Part shown: in pieces, positions 55,997 to 64,000 of the stretch
How positions within the stretch are numbered: the first letter of the stretch is position 1
Layout: the number at the start of each line of letters is the position of its first letter
Source of the DNA: an uncultured Lachnospiraceae bacterium
Lineage (GTDB): Bacteria > Bacillota > Clostridia > Lachnospirales > Lachnospiraceae
Length of the DNA stretch: 64,000 nucleotides
Direction of reading: 5' to 3'
NCBI GenBank assembly: GCA_949878435.1
Contig: CATLAK010000011.1
Location: 1 to 64,000, forward strand
Notes under the pieces: generated by a model
Told to the model about the DNA's origin: nothing
The model's database searches: none
What the model saw: only the letters and a program-made list of their open reading frames with translations
Translations under genes and position numbers: made by a program

Positions 55997-56875
55997 ATGT
56001 GGATAGCAGACAACTGGACCGATTATGAAGTAATAGACACCTCCTGCGGAGAAAAACTAGAACGTTGGGGCAAGTACATCCTCCTGCGCCCCGACCCCCA
56101 AGTCATCTGGAACACGCCAAAGCACACCAAAGAATGGAACCAGCTAAACGGTCATTACCACCGCAGTGCCAAAGGCGGCGGCGAATGGGAATTTTTTCAC
56201 CTTCCCGATGAATGGAGCATCAAATACCGCGACCTCACCTTTCATTTAAAGCCCTTCAGCTTCAAGCACACCGGGCTCTTCCCCGAACAGGCAGTAAATT
56301 GGGATTGGTTTTCCCAGATTATCAAAGAATCTGCCCGCCCCGGCAAGACGCTCAAAGTGCTGAATCTGTTTGCCTACACCGGCGGCGCCACCCTTGCCGC
56401 TGCGAAAGCCGGCGCCAGCGTCACCCATGTGGACGCATCCAAGGGGATGGTCACCTGGGCAAAAGAAAATGCGGCAGCTTCCGGTCTTTCCGATGCCCCC
56501 ATACGCTGGCTGGTGGATGACTGCGTAAAATTCGTAGAACGTGAGATCCGCCGGGGCAATACTTATAACGGCATCATCATGGATCCCCCCTCCTACGGGA
56601 GAGGACCCAAAGGGGAAATCTGGAAAATAGAAGACAGCATCTATCCTTTTATCGAACAGACCTGCCGCCTTCTCACCAAAGATTCCCTATTTTTCCTGAT
56701 TAACTCCTACACCACAGGCTTGCAGCCCGCCGTACTTACTTATATGTTAAATACTGCCCTTGTTCCAAAACTGGGAGGACAGGCAGTTTCCTCTGAAATC
56801 GGTCTTCCGGTAAGCAGCAACGGTCTTATCCTGCCCTGCGGTGCATCCGGACGCTGGACCCCACTTTCTAATTAG
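55997..56875 (+). CDS. Class I SAM-dependent methyltransferase (RlmI/COG1092-like)
   Basis: 292 residues. Motif I NLFAYTGGATLAAAKAGA, acidic VDASKGMV, and motif IV DPPSYGRG (NPPY-like, of RNA/protein N- or C-methyltransferases). It lacks the N-terminal PUA domain of RlmI; residues 1-110 form a different beta-rich domain. Substrate is probably rRNA by family analogy. AAAGGA 9 nt upstream. Preceded by leader E3. Confidence 0.85.
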   Translation: MWIADNWTDYEVIDTSCGEKLERWGKYILLRPDPQVIWNTPKHTKEWNQLNGHYHRSAKGGGEWEFFHLPDEWSIKYRDLTFHLKPFSFKHTGLFPEQAVNWDWFSQIIKESARPGKTLKVLNLFAYTGGATLAAAKAGASVTHVDASKGMVTWAKENAAASGLSDAPIRWLVDDCVKFVEREIRRGNTYNGIIMDPPSYGRGPKGEIWKIEDSIYPFIEQTCRLLTKDSLFFLINSYTTGLQPAVLTYMLNTALVPKLGGQAVSSEIGLPVSSNGLILPCGASGRWTPLSN

Positions 56876-56936
56876 TTAATAAATCCTGCAGCCCCCCTAA
56901 CCTTCCTATACCGCAGCAGCCTGCCGGATTACATTC

Positions 56937-57536
56937 TCAGCAAAAACTATTTTCTATGACGCCGGGAAGCAGGGTATAAATGGAGCATCCGATTTCTTTT
57001 TCAAAATATGCTTTGATCTCCAGAATCTTCTTCCATCGGTCTATAGTTGCCGGATGCACGCCGTATCGGATCGTCACATCCACGAACCGCTTCTCCAACA
57101 GGCAAAAACCAGTGGGAACCGCCAGCGCGTCGCACAGCTGCACCAGACGGTCATAGTCATCATAGACTGCATTGGCAACAAATTCTTTCATAAACAGGTA
57201 ATCTTCCTCACTTATATCAAATTTACCAATCGAAGTATTGATATCCTGTATCATAAACGCATGGGAAATGCAGATTTGCGCTGCCTTTTCCCACCCTCGT
57301 TCCATACAGTAACGGTAACCGTCTATCAAATGCTTTTCCTGGCTTACGCCGGCATAACGCCCAATATCATGCAATAGTCCCAAAATATAAGCCTGATCTG
57401 GGGATAGCCATTTACATTTTGAAGCAATATTCCGGCAGGCTTCCGCCACATAGCGGGAGTGATCCGTCCATGGTCCCGGATTGGATTCTGACGCTTCCTG
57501 CAGCGCCTGTTGTGCTGTCTGCTTATTTAATTCCAT
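56937..57536 (-). CDS. HD-domain phosphohydrolase
   Basis: 199 residues from MELNKQTAQQALQEA (GAGAGG 4 nt). HSRYVAEACRNIA, GLLHDIGRYAG (HD doublet) and CISHAFM supply the metal-binding His/Asp. Metal-dependent phosphohydrolase of unknown substrate. Convergent with the methyltransferase gene. Confidence 0.85.
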   Translation of the reverse strand: MELNKQTAQQALQEASESNPGPWTDHSRYVAEACRNIASKCKWLSPDQAYILGLLHDIGRYAGVSQEKHLIDGYRYCMERGWEKAAQICISHAFMIQDINTSIGKFDISEEDYLFMKEFVANAVYDDYDRLVQLCDALAVPTGFCLLEKRFVDVTIRYGVHPATIDRWKKILEIKAYFEKEIGCSIYTLLPGVIENSFC

Positions 57537-57654
57537 TTTTCCTCTCATTCCGCCGCGCAAGCGGCATTTTGGTCAACATCATCTGAGATAAAGCGCAAAT
57601 GCTTTTCCTCCCAATTTATTATCTTAACACAAATCATTCCGTATCAGATACTCC

Positions 57655-57780
57655 ATTTCTGCCGTCAAATATCACAATCCTGCCTTTTACATATGCAGAA
57701 GAATCGTAGCAGGATGCGCACTGGCTGTCAAAAGAATATATCGGGGATATGGCAGAATTGTGATATAAAACGGCAGAAAT
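57655..57780. repeat. 126-bp element with 30-bp imperfect terminal inverted repeats
   Basis: Left end ATTTCTGCCGTCAAATATCA (57655 onward) pairs with the right end ...TGATATAAAACGGCAGAAAT (to 57780), about 26 of 30 matching, around a 66-nt centre. It sits upstream of the -10 (TATAAT, 57808-57813) of the next gene. MITE-like shape, or a long regulatory hairpin. No target duplication seen. Confidence 0.6.
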
Positions 57781-57856
57781 CGAATATTTATATCCCCAAA
57801 ACTGCACTATAATGATACTTGTAAAGATAAGCAAACCAAGAAATGGAGGATAAAAC

Positions 57857-58096
57857 ATGCTGAAATTAAATATTCTGGATATGAAAAACTTTTTGGACAC
57901 AGTCAATTCCTGTAAAGGGGCCGTTCATATGCTCTCTCCTGACGGAGGCAAAAAGGACATTAACGGGCAGGGCATGCTTCAGGCGCGGCTAAGCGAACAA
58001 TACCGCCAAAACAAAAACTGCCTCCGGCTTACGCTGGAAATTCCTGATCCCAAGGATTACATGCGCATCGTCTCTTATTATGCCGGAGACTGCTAA
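57857..58096 (+). CDS. Small protein, possibly degenerate HPr-like
   Basis: 79 residues, GGAGG 8 nt upstream and TATAAT about 45 nt upstream. Pattern of strands and helices (VNSCKGAVHMLSPDGGKKDING then QARLSEQ) and size suggest an HPr fold, but the catalytic His15 site is not present. Not a phosphocarrier if so. Function unknown. Confidence 0.55.
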   Translation: MLKLNILDMKNFLDTVNSCKGAVHMLSPDGGKKDINGQGMLQARLSEQYRQNKNCLRLTLEIPDPKDYMRIVSYYAGDC

Positions 58097-58160
58097 GCCA
58101 TTTACAAATATTTCATCATAAAGGGGCTGGCAGTCTAATCTGCCGCCCCTCCCCAAAAAG

Positions 58161-58631
58161 TCACTTTCTCACTAACAGATTCATTATCCACTCTCTATAA
58201 CCGGGCATCCATCTGGCAGCAACATTGTTTTCCATATACGTATAAGGCGCTCTGTCCGGGAAATAAAGATACATTCGGTACCCGTAAACTGCCAGCATAC
58301 CTATGACTACAATGCCAAGCGCAACGCCCATTCCCTTTACCTTACTGCCCTTTACATAGCGGAAGTATCCGCAGTACAGCGCCAAAAACAAAATAAGCAA
58401 AATGGAGGGGTTAATTGAAAGGGCGCGCCCGATCTGCCCTGTGGCAAGAAAAAGCGCCGCCCTGGTAAGCCCGCAGCCTGCGCAGGGAACCCCTGTCAAA
58501 ATCAGCATCGGGCAGAATGCATCAAAGGCGGCATGCATCATCAGATAATAGAGGAAAACCGCGGGAAAGACCCAGCGGAATCCCTTTAAATCTGCCAAAA
58601 TTCTATTTACGATTTTTCTTAATTTTTTCAT
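58161..58631 (-). CDS. DUF2752 family membrane protein
   Basis: 156 residues from MKKLRKIVNR; overlaps the end of the ktrA gene by 29 nt. The motif FCPMLILTGVPCAGCGLTRA near 45-65 is diagnostic, followed by three membrane segments. Role unknown. Confidence 0.88.
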   Translation of the reverse strand: MKKLRKIVNRILADLKGFRWVFPAVFLYYLMMHAAFDAFCPMLILTGVPCAGCGLTRAALFLATGQIGRALSINPSILLILFLALYCGYFRYVKGSKVKGMGVALGIVVIGMLAVYGYRMYLYFPDRAPYTYMENNVAARWMPGYREWIMNLLVRK

Positions 58632-59283
58632 GTTCAAAATTTGCAAGAAGCCGCTTCACGTCTTCAATCTGCCCAATCACCATCAAATGTTCTTTCGCAT
58701 CAAACTCGTGATCCGCTATGGGCATCAGTCTGGTGCTGTCATTCTTTTTGATTCCGAGAATGCTCACCTTATATCTGGCACGGAAGTTTACCTCTTTGAT
58801 GGTCTTTCCCACCCACTCCTGCGCCACCGGAATTTCAAAAATAGAATATTCAGAGTTTACGCTGATATAGTCAAACACATGGTTTGCGCTGTATCGTATC
58901 GCCGCTTTCTGGGCGATATCCCGGTCTGGATAGATGACCTCGTCCGCTCCGTTGCGGAGAAGGAACTTCGCCTGAATATCCCGGGTTGCCTTGCTGATGA
59001 CGTATTTTGCTCCGTTTTCCTTGAGTAGGGAGGTCACCTCCAAGCTGCTCTGAAAATTCTTTCCGATACACACGAAACAGAGATCGAAATTATTGACGCC
59101 GATGCTTTTTAAGACCTCTTCATTAGTGCAGTCGCCAATCTGCGCATTGGTCACAATGGGCATCATGCTCTCCACCCTTTCCGCCTGTACATCCATGACC
59201 ATCACTTCATTTTTAAGTTCTACCATCTTTTTACAAAGATGCTTGCCAAACTCACCCAGTCCGATAATTAATACTGATTTCAT
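58603..59283 (-). CDS. ktrA: Potassium uptake regulatory subunit KtrA/TrkA
   Basis: 226 residues. RCK-N Rossmann fold with IIGLGEFGKHL (nucleotide-binding GxGxxG) and D at the end of strand 2 (VMVMD), RCK-C from about 145. Forms the ring that gates KtrB, in response to ATP/ADP and c-di-AMP in related proteins. 14 nt after ktrB. Confidence 0.93.
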   Translation of the reverse strand: MKSVLIIGLGEFGKHLCKKMVELKNEVMVMDVQAERVESMMPIVTNAQIGDCTNEEVLKSIGVNNFDLCFVCIGKNFQSSLEVTSLLKENGAKYVISKATRDIQAKFLLRNGADEVIYPDRDIAQKAAIRYSANHVFDYISVNSEYSIFEIPVAQEWVGKTIKEVNFRARYKVSILGIKKNDSTRLMPIADHEFDAKEHLMVIGQIEDVKRLLANFEHEKIKKNRK

Positions 59284-59297
59284 ATTTACCCCATCCC

Positions 59298-60653
59298 TTA
59301 TCCTATCATGATTTTTTCAACCGGGAACTGAACCGGCGCCACCTTTTTGCGCTCCGTAAAGGAAAGTGCAAAAGACATGCTTCCGATTCGTCCGCAGTAC
59401 ATAAGCAAAATAATAACGACCCGCGATGCCGTGGTCAGGCTTCTTGTAAGCCCTGTGCTCATTCCCACCGTTCCGATTGCCGAAAACACTTCAAACATCA
59501 CATCCTCCACCGGCAGAGTGGGCTGCACAAAGCATATGAAAATCACTGCAAAAACCGCCATCAAAAGACTAATGACCACCACATTGCTGGCTTTTCTGAT
59601 CACATCATCATCCAGCCTTCTGTGGAACATATGAACGCCTTTGCTGTCACGCAAGTTGGACCAGACATACGCCACCAGAACCAGCGTCGTCACCGTCTTG
59701 ATGCCGCCTGCCGTGGAGCCCGGACTTCCTCCGATAAACATAAGAAGCATGGTCAGCAGTTTGGATGCATGGGTCAGCCCTCCTGTGTCGATGGTGTTGA
59801 ACCCTGCCGTCCTTGCCGTCACAGAGCTGAAAGCGGCTGCAAGGAATTTATCCTTTCCGCTCATCCCCGCAAGAAGATTCTGATTTTCAAACACAAAATA
59901 AAGAACCGTTCCTGCCACAAGGAGCACCGCCGTGGTAAACAATGTGATCTTGGTGTGCAGCATATATTTCTTCCACCTAAGACCGTTTTTCTTTACATCG
60001 CTCCACACAAAAAATCCGATTCCGCCCAGAACCACCAGCGCCATCAATACAAGATTGATCAAAACATCGCCGTGAAATTCCACAAAGGAGGAATACTGCC
60101 CGGAATAAGTTCCCATCAAGTCAAATCCTCCATTACAAAATGCAGAAATGGAATGAAAGATACCAAAAAAGATACCTTTTGCGACACCGAAGACCGGAAT
60201 GAACCGCACCGCCAGAAGTAATGCCCCCACGCCCTCAAACAATAATGTTCCCTTAAAGGTCGTCTTGACCAGGCGGATGACCCCGCCCATCTGCATATAG
60301 TTCATGCTTTCCTGCAAGATTCCCCTTGTCCGTAAGGAAATCCTTTTCCGAAGGAGGACCGCCATGAGCACTCCCATGGTCATAAAGCCAAGTCCTCCCA
60401 CCTGTATCATAAGGAGGATCACCGTCTGTCCAAATAAGGTCCAATGGGTTGCCGTGTCCGCAACCACAAGCCCTGTCACACAGGTAGCGCTTGTAGCCGT
60501 AAAAAGTGCGGAGAGAAATCCGGTTTTCTCCCCCGCTGCGGTAGATACCGGCAGCATCAAAAGCCCTGTTCCCACAAGGATCACTGTCAGATATCCCACT
60601 GCGATAATGCGCACATAAGTAATTTTATCCTGTATCTTATTTAAAAATTTCAT
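59298..60653 (-). CDS. ktrB: Potassium transporter KtrB/TrkH family
   Basis: 451 residues from [15 protein letters not shown] (GGGAG 5 nt). Four M1-P-M2 repeats, with filter-like segments [28 protein letters not shown] and GTVGMSTGL. Together with KtrA it forms a K+ uptake system. Confidence 0.94.
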   Translation of the reverse strand: MKFLNKIQDKITYVRIIAVGYLTVILVGTGLLMLPVSTAAGEKTGFLSALFTATSATCVTGLVVADTATHWTLFGQTVILLMIQVGGLGFMTMGVLMAVLLRKRISLRTRGILQESMNYMQMGGVIRLVKTTFKGTLLFEGVGALLLAVRFIPVFGVAKGIFFGIFHSISAFCNGGFDLMGTYSGQYSSFVEFHGDVLINLVLMALVVLGGIGFFVWSDVKKNGLRWKKYMLHTKITLFTTAVLLVAGTVLYFVFENQNLLAGMSGKDKFLAAAFSSVTARTAGFNTIDTGGLTHASKLLTMLLMFIGGSPGSTAGGIKTVTTLVLVAYVWSNLRDSKGVHMFHRRLDDDVIRKASNVVVISLLMAVFAVIFICFVQPTLPVEDVMFEVFSAIGTVGMSTGLTRSLTTASRVVIILLMYCGRIGSMSFALSFTERKKVAPVQFPVEKIMIG

Positions 60654-60805
60654 ATCTGCTCCCGCTTCAAAAATATACCTGTTTCCCATTCTATACCAAA
60701 TACCGCCATTGGTCAAAAAATTTTATAGGAAATTCTCATCTTATAGTGTATAATAATTCACAAGGGCATTTTGCCAGACAAACCGCATTCAAAGGAGAAC
60801 CCATT

Positions 60806-61900
60806 ATGCCAAAAATTATCTTAACCGGTGACAGACCTACCGGACGCCTTCATGTAGGACACTATGCAGGCTCTTTAAAGAGAAGAGTGGAACTGCAAAA
60901 CTCCGGTATATACGATAAAATCTTTATTATGATCGCTGATGCGCAGGCGCTCACCGACAATGCAGAGCAGCCTGAAAAGGTGCGTCAGAACATTATCGAA
61001 GTGGCGCTGGATTATTTATCCTGCGGACTCGATCCTGAAAAATCCACGCTGCTGATCCAGTCACAGATTCCCGAGCTTTGTGAGCTTTCTTTTTACTATA
61101 TGAACCTTGTGACCGTTTCAAGACTGCAGCGGAACCCTACGGTTAAATCCGAAATCCAGATGCGTAACTTTGAAGCCAGCATTCCCGTAGGTTTCTTTAC
61201 TTATCCCATCAGCCAGGCGGCGGACATTACTGCATTTAAAGCTACCACTGTACCCGTTGGAGAGGATCAGCTTCCCATGTTAGAACAGACCAAGGAAATC
61301 GTGCGGAAGTTCAATTCCGTTTACGGCGATACCTTGGTGGAACCCGATGTGCTGCTCCCCGATAACAAAGCCTGCCTCCGCCTTCCGGGCATCGATGGCA
61401 AGGCAAAAATGAGCAAATCGCTGAACAACTGTATTTATCTTTCCGATACCGAAGAGGACGTGCGCAAAAAGGTCATGTCCATGTTCACCGACCCCAATCA
61501 CCTGCAGGTTTCCGATCCCGGCAATGTGGAAGGCAATCCTGTCTTCATTTATCTGGACGCTTTCTGCAAGGAGGAAATGTTTGCGGAATACCTTCCTGAA
61601 TATGCAAACTTGGAAGAGCTGAAAGCCCACTACACCAGAGGCGGATTGGGCGATGTGAAGGTCAAGAAATTTTTGAACAACGTGCTTGCGGAAGAATTAT
61701 CTCCCATCCGAAGCAAACGGAAAGAATGGGAAAAAGACATCCCCGCCGTTTATGAAATCCTTCAAAAAGGCAGCATAGAGGCAAGAAAAGTCGCCGCCGA
61801 CACCTTAGACGGCGTCAAAAAAGCCATGAAGATCAATTATTTTGACGATCCGGCGCTGATTGCAGAGCAGGCGCAAAAATATGGGAGTACTTCTTTATGA
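60806..61900 (+). CDS. trpS: Tryptophanyl-tRNA synthetase
   Basis: 364 residues from [20 protein letters not shown] (AAAGGAG 8 nt). HIGH motif [13 protein letters not shown] motif [18 protein letters not shown] at 60749-60754 is the likely -10. No T-box leader is visible: only about 50 nt separate promoter and start. Confidence 0.97.
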   Translation: MPKIILTGDRPTGRLHVGHYAGSLKRRVELQNSGIYDKIFIMIADAQALTDNAEQPEKVRQNIIEVALDYLSCGLDPEKSTLLIQSQIPELCELSFYYMNLVTVSRLQRNPTVKSEIQMRNFEASIPVGFFTYPISQAADITAFKATTVPVGEDQLPMLEQTKEIVRKFNSVYGDTLVEPDVLLPDNKACLRLPGIDGKAKMSKSLNNCIYLSDTEEDVRKKVMSMFTDPNHLQVSDPGNVEGNPVFIYLDAFCKEEMFAEYLPEYANLEELKAHYTRGGLGDVKVKKFLNNVLAEELSPIRSKRKEWEKDIPAVYEILQKGSIEARKVAADTLDGVKKAMKINYFDDPALIAEQAQKYGSTSL

Positions 61901-62400
61901 AAGCCTACCAAATTAAAGATGTAAAAAACTTTATGGGAAGGCTCCTTGGCAGTGATGCCTTTGACTCTTTTCTGCTGGCGGAAGCCTCCATTACCACCTA
62001 TAACACCTTCGTGATAGACGGTCACATCGAAAAGGCATTTTTTACCGGCGATATCAATGACGACAACATCCTGCCGCCCTATGCCTTTTCTGAATGGAAA
62101 AATATGCGTTCCCTGTGCTTCGACCTGATCAAGGGGAAACGCACTCCCGTCGGCTTTAAGCTGGTGCTGCACCTAAAACCGGAAATCGTCCAGCAGATTC
62201 TGACACAGAAAAATGCGGACGTTTCTTCCTCTGACATCAAAGCATTTGTTCTGAATATAAAATACGATGGCAGTATGCTCACCTGCATCACTGCCACCGC
62301 TTTTTATACCTTTCTTCCCGACAAGACTCCCGATAGGCTCTGGGATGATTTTGTCACTCACTTTCTTTCGGATAAAGAGATTTCCTTTGAAGAAGCCTAA
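61897..62400 (+). CDS. DUF5721 family protein
   Basis: 167 residues. ATG overlaps the trpS stop (ATGA). [20 protein letters not shown] and [16 protein letters not shown] are the family's start. Soluble, unknown role, restricted to Clostridia as far as I recall. Co-translated with trpS. Confidence 0.85.
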   Translation: MKAYQIKDVKNFMGRLLGSDAFDSFLLAEASITTYNTFVIDGHIEKAFFTGDINDDNILPPYAFSEWKNMRSLCFDLIKGKRTPVGFKLVLHLKPEIVQQILTQKNADVSSSDIKAFVLNIKYDGSMLTCITATAFYTFLPDKTPDRLWDDFVTHFLSDKEISFEEA

Positions 62401-62408
62401 TGGAAAGT

Positions 62409-63374
62409 CTATTTGCTGGTATCTACAGCCGCTCCCTTTAGGTCTTCTTCTAACAGTTTCATGTCGTCCATGATCTTCTTTACTTCTCTCTGCACATCTT
62501 CCATGGACTTTTCCGCTTCGACGGCAAGCTCGGTGGACGCCGCCACCTGTTCTGCGAACGCTTCCTGTTCTTCCTTGTCCTCTTTCCGCTTCTCGATCTT
62601 TTCCTCTTCTTCCTTTTCCTTCTCGGCTTTCTCTTCGGCTGCTTCCTTCTTCTCTTCCATCTCCTCGTCGATGTGATCCTTGGATTCGTCAACCAGCATG
62701 CCTATGATATCTTCCCTTGCCGCATCCATGAGATTGTCCGCCGCTTTCTGCGCCTTTATCATTGTCTTGGACTTTAAGGCTGCTCCCTTGAGAGAGGAAA
62801 TCGTTCCGTTTTCCGCCTTTATCTGCCTCTGTGCTTCCGAAATTTCTTTCTCGTAAGGCGAGCCGCTGTTTAACAAAGCCATGGAACGCCTCTGATATTC
62901 TGTAAGCCCTTCCTCTTTAATCTGGGCGATACGTTCCTTTTCTTCCTCCGTGAGATGCACATTTGAATCAGGTTTGAAAGATTTCCTCTGTTTCTCAAGC
63001 AGTTTTAAATCCTGCTCTTCCTGAGAATCCTCTTCAATACCATAATGCGCTTTCAGCTCCTGCCTTGCCTCTTCAATCAGCCTCAGCTCATCATTTGCTT
63101 TGCTTATGGTCTCTTTGTGTTCTTTGATATTGTTTCTGCTTTGCGCAAGACCGTCCTCTATCTTCCGGTCGCTTTCCCTCGCATCGCCGATGATCTTCAT
63201 CACCTGCTTTTTGGCTTCCTGCTGTCTCCTTGCGATTGGGTCCAGACTTCCATTTAAACCGCCTGCAAAGATATTTTTCTGCTCATTTGCACCCTCTTGT
63301 TCCAGTGAAATCTGCTGATTCCGTTCACTGCGGGTACTATCCCCCATAAAAATGGTCGTGTTCTGTATCTTCAT
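62409..63374 (-). CDS. Charged coiled-coil protein, paralogue B
   Basis: 321 residues, almost wholly helical and very rich in Glu and Lys, with a Glu/Lys-only stretch near 240-270 (EEKAEKEKEEEEKIEKRKED). Ends KLLEEDLKGAAVDTSK. From LTEEEKERIAQIKEEGLTEYQRR to the end it aligns with the upstream gene at 63403, so the pair is a tandem duplication, 28 nt apart. N-terminus MKIQNTTIFMGDSTRSER lacks a signal peptide. Function unknown. An uncleaved secreted or cytoskeletal-like role is only a guess. Confidence 0.75.
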   Translation of the reverse strand: MKIQNTTIFMGDSTRSERNQQISLEQEGANEQKNIFAGGLNGSLDPIARRQQEAKKQVMKIIGDARESDRKIEDGLAQSRNNIKEHKETISKANDELRLIEEARQELKAHYGIEEDSQEEQDLKLLEKQRKSFKPDSNVHLTEEEKERIAQIKEEGLTEYQRRSMALLNSGSPYEKEISEAQRQIKAENGTISSLKGAALKSKTMIKAQKAADNLMDAAREDIIGMLVDESKDHIDEEMEEKKEAAEEKAEKEKEEEEKIEKRKEDKEEQEAFAEQVAASTELAVEAEKSMEDVQREVKKIMDDMKLLEEDLKGAAVDTSK

Positions 63375-63402
63375 CCCTTTCCTGCCTCCCGATTTTCAGA
63401 TT

Positions 63403-64000
63403 CTATTTGACGGTGTCTACTGCTGCTCCCTTTAAATCTTCGTTTAGCAGCTTCATTTCATCCATGATTTTCTTGATTTCTTTCTGCACCTCGCCCATAG
63501 CGCTTTCCGCCTCCGTAATGAAATCTGTAGAATCTGCAATCTCCTGCGTAAAAGCTTCCTTTTCTTCCTTTTGCGCTTTTTGTTTCTCCAGCTTCTCCTG
63601 CTCTTCCTTTTCCTCTTCCGCCTTCTCTTCGGTAGCTTCCTTCTTTTCTTCCATTTCCTCGTCGATATGGTCCTTAGCCTCGCCTATCAGCATGCCGATG
63701 ATTTCATCCTTGACCCCATCTTCAATTTCAGACGCCGCCTTTTCAGCCTTGGTCATCGCCTGAGATTTCAGATTCGCCTCCTTCATGCTGCGGATAGCGG
63801 CATTTTCCTGCTCGATCCCCTTCTTTGCATCCTCCAGTTTTTCCTCATTGGAGGTGCTTATTTTTTTCAGTTCAAGGCACCTTGTCTGATATTCTGTAAG
63901 TCCCTCCGCCTCAAGCTGCGCAATCTGCTCGCTTTCTTCTATTGTTAAGAATACGCCGGAACCTCGCCTTTTAGCATCAATCTCTTTTTCCAAAAGCTTT
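63403..64000 (-). CDS. Charged coiled-coil protein, paralogue A, 5' end missing
   Basis: Runs off the right edge. Frame is open to the last base (KLLEKEIDAKRRGSG), and KLLEK aligns with KLLEKQRKS inside paralogue B, so the TTG near 63993 is internal, not a start; about 130 residues should lie outside the window. Shared segments with B: EEGLTEYQ, DEIIGMLIGEAKDHIDEEME and the C-terminal MKLLNEDLKGAAVDTVK. Confidence 0.75.
   Translation of the reverse strand, partial: KLLEKEIDAKRRGSGVFLTIEESEQIAQLEAEGLTEYQTRCLELKKISTSNEEKLEDAKKGIEQENAAIRSMKEANLKSQAMTKAEKAASEIEDGVKDEIIGMLIGEAKDHIDEEMEEKKEATEEKAEEEKEEQEKLEKQKAQKEEKEAFTQEIADSTDFITEAESAMGEVQKEIKKIMDEMKLLNEDLKGAAVDTVK

Noticed and set aside
57634..57906. 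90-residue minus-strand ORF
   Set aside because: Covers an inverted repeat and the promoter/start of the plus-strand gene at 57857; no RBS.
60717..60805. T-box riboswitch before trpS
   Set aside because: The gap is under 90 nt and has no specifier or antiterminator structure.

Overview
The window reads as one chromosomal segment of a Gram-positive, anaerobic member of the Clostridia, most likely Lachnospiraceae. The grounds are strong AGGAGG-type ribosome binding sites, the complete S10-spc-alpha ribosomal superoperon, an ECF-transporter/truA/rplM/rpsI cluster in the usual Firmicutes order, zinc-type S14, Firmicutes-type (T7SSb) EssC and several protein families common in gut Clostridia (TIGR04076, DUF5721, DUF2752). 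No rRNA, tRNA, IS element, CRISPR array or prophage was seen.

Layout. 1-8.8 kb: part of a type VII secretion locus on the minus strand (EssC ATPase, a small helical partner, a 931-residue protein with a WXG100-like N-terminus, and a leucine-rich-repeat lipoprotein cut by the left edge). 9.2-11 kb: small housekeeping and unknown genes. 11.1-16.3 kb: an FtsX-type ABC exporter divergent from a LytTR/GHKL two-component system, with two pairs of 21-bp-phased direct repeats between them. 16.4-20.8 kb: an accessory patch around glgX that holds one intact type III toxin-antitoxin locus (tandem RNA repeats, terminator, ToxN/AbiQ-type toxin), a second locus whose toxin has a premature TGA, a third relic reduced to a terminator and about ten codons, and two copies of a short DUF2442-like ORF. 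21-45 kb: rpsI-rplM-truA-ecfT-ecfA2-ecfA1, a small interruption with a secreted M15 peptidase and two unknown genes, then rplQ back to rpsJ. 45.5-60.7 kb: proline symporter, a large TPR-GGDEF protein, lipoprotein, DUF1015, proB, an ASKHA-type ATPase, a methyltransferase, HD protein, KtrAB. 60.8-64 kb: trpS, a DUF5721 protein and two tandem paralogous coiled-coil proteins, one cut by the right edge.

The most unusual objects are three very long near-perfect palindromes. Two of them (55204-55477 and 55668-55959) sit in the divergent gap between the ASKHA gene and the methyltransferase gene. Each is oriented in the sense of the gene it precedes and ends 33-37 nt before its start codon. They share a conserved core of about 130 nt that includes a hairpin displaying AGGAG followed by ATG AAG GCG, but their outer arms (54-77 nt, almost perfectly complementary) are unrelated in sequence. 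This looks like a family of structured 5' leaders. The third (45096-45441) is different in sequence and lies just upstream of the S10 operon promoter.

All calls come from reading the sequence and from knowledge of the families. No database search was possible. Residue positions inside proteins are approximate.
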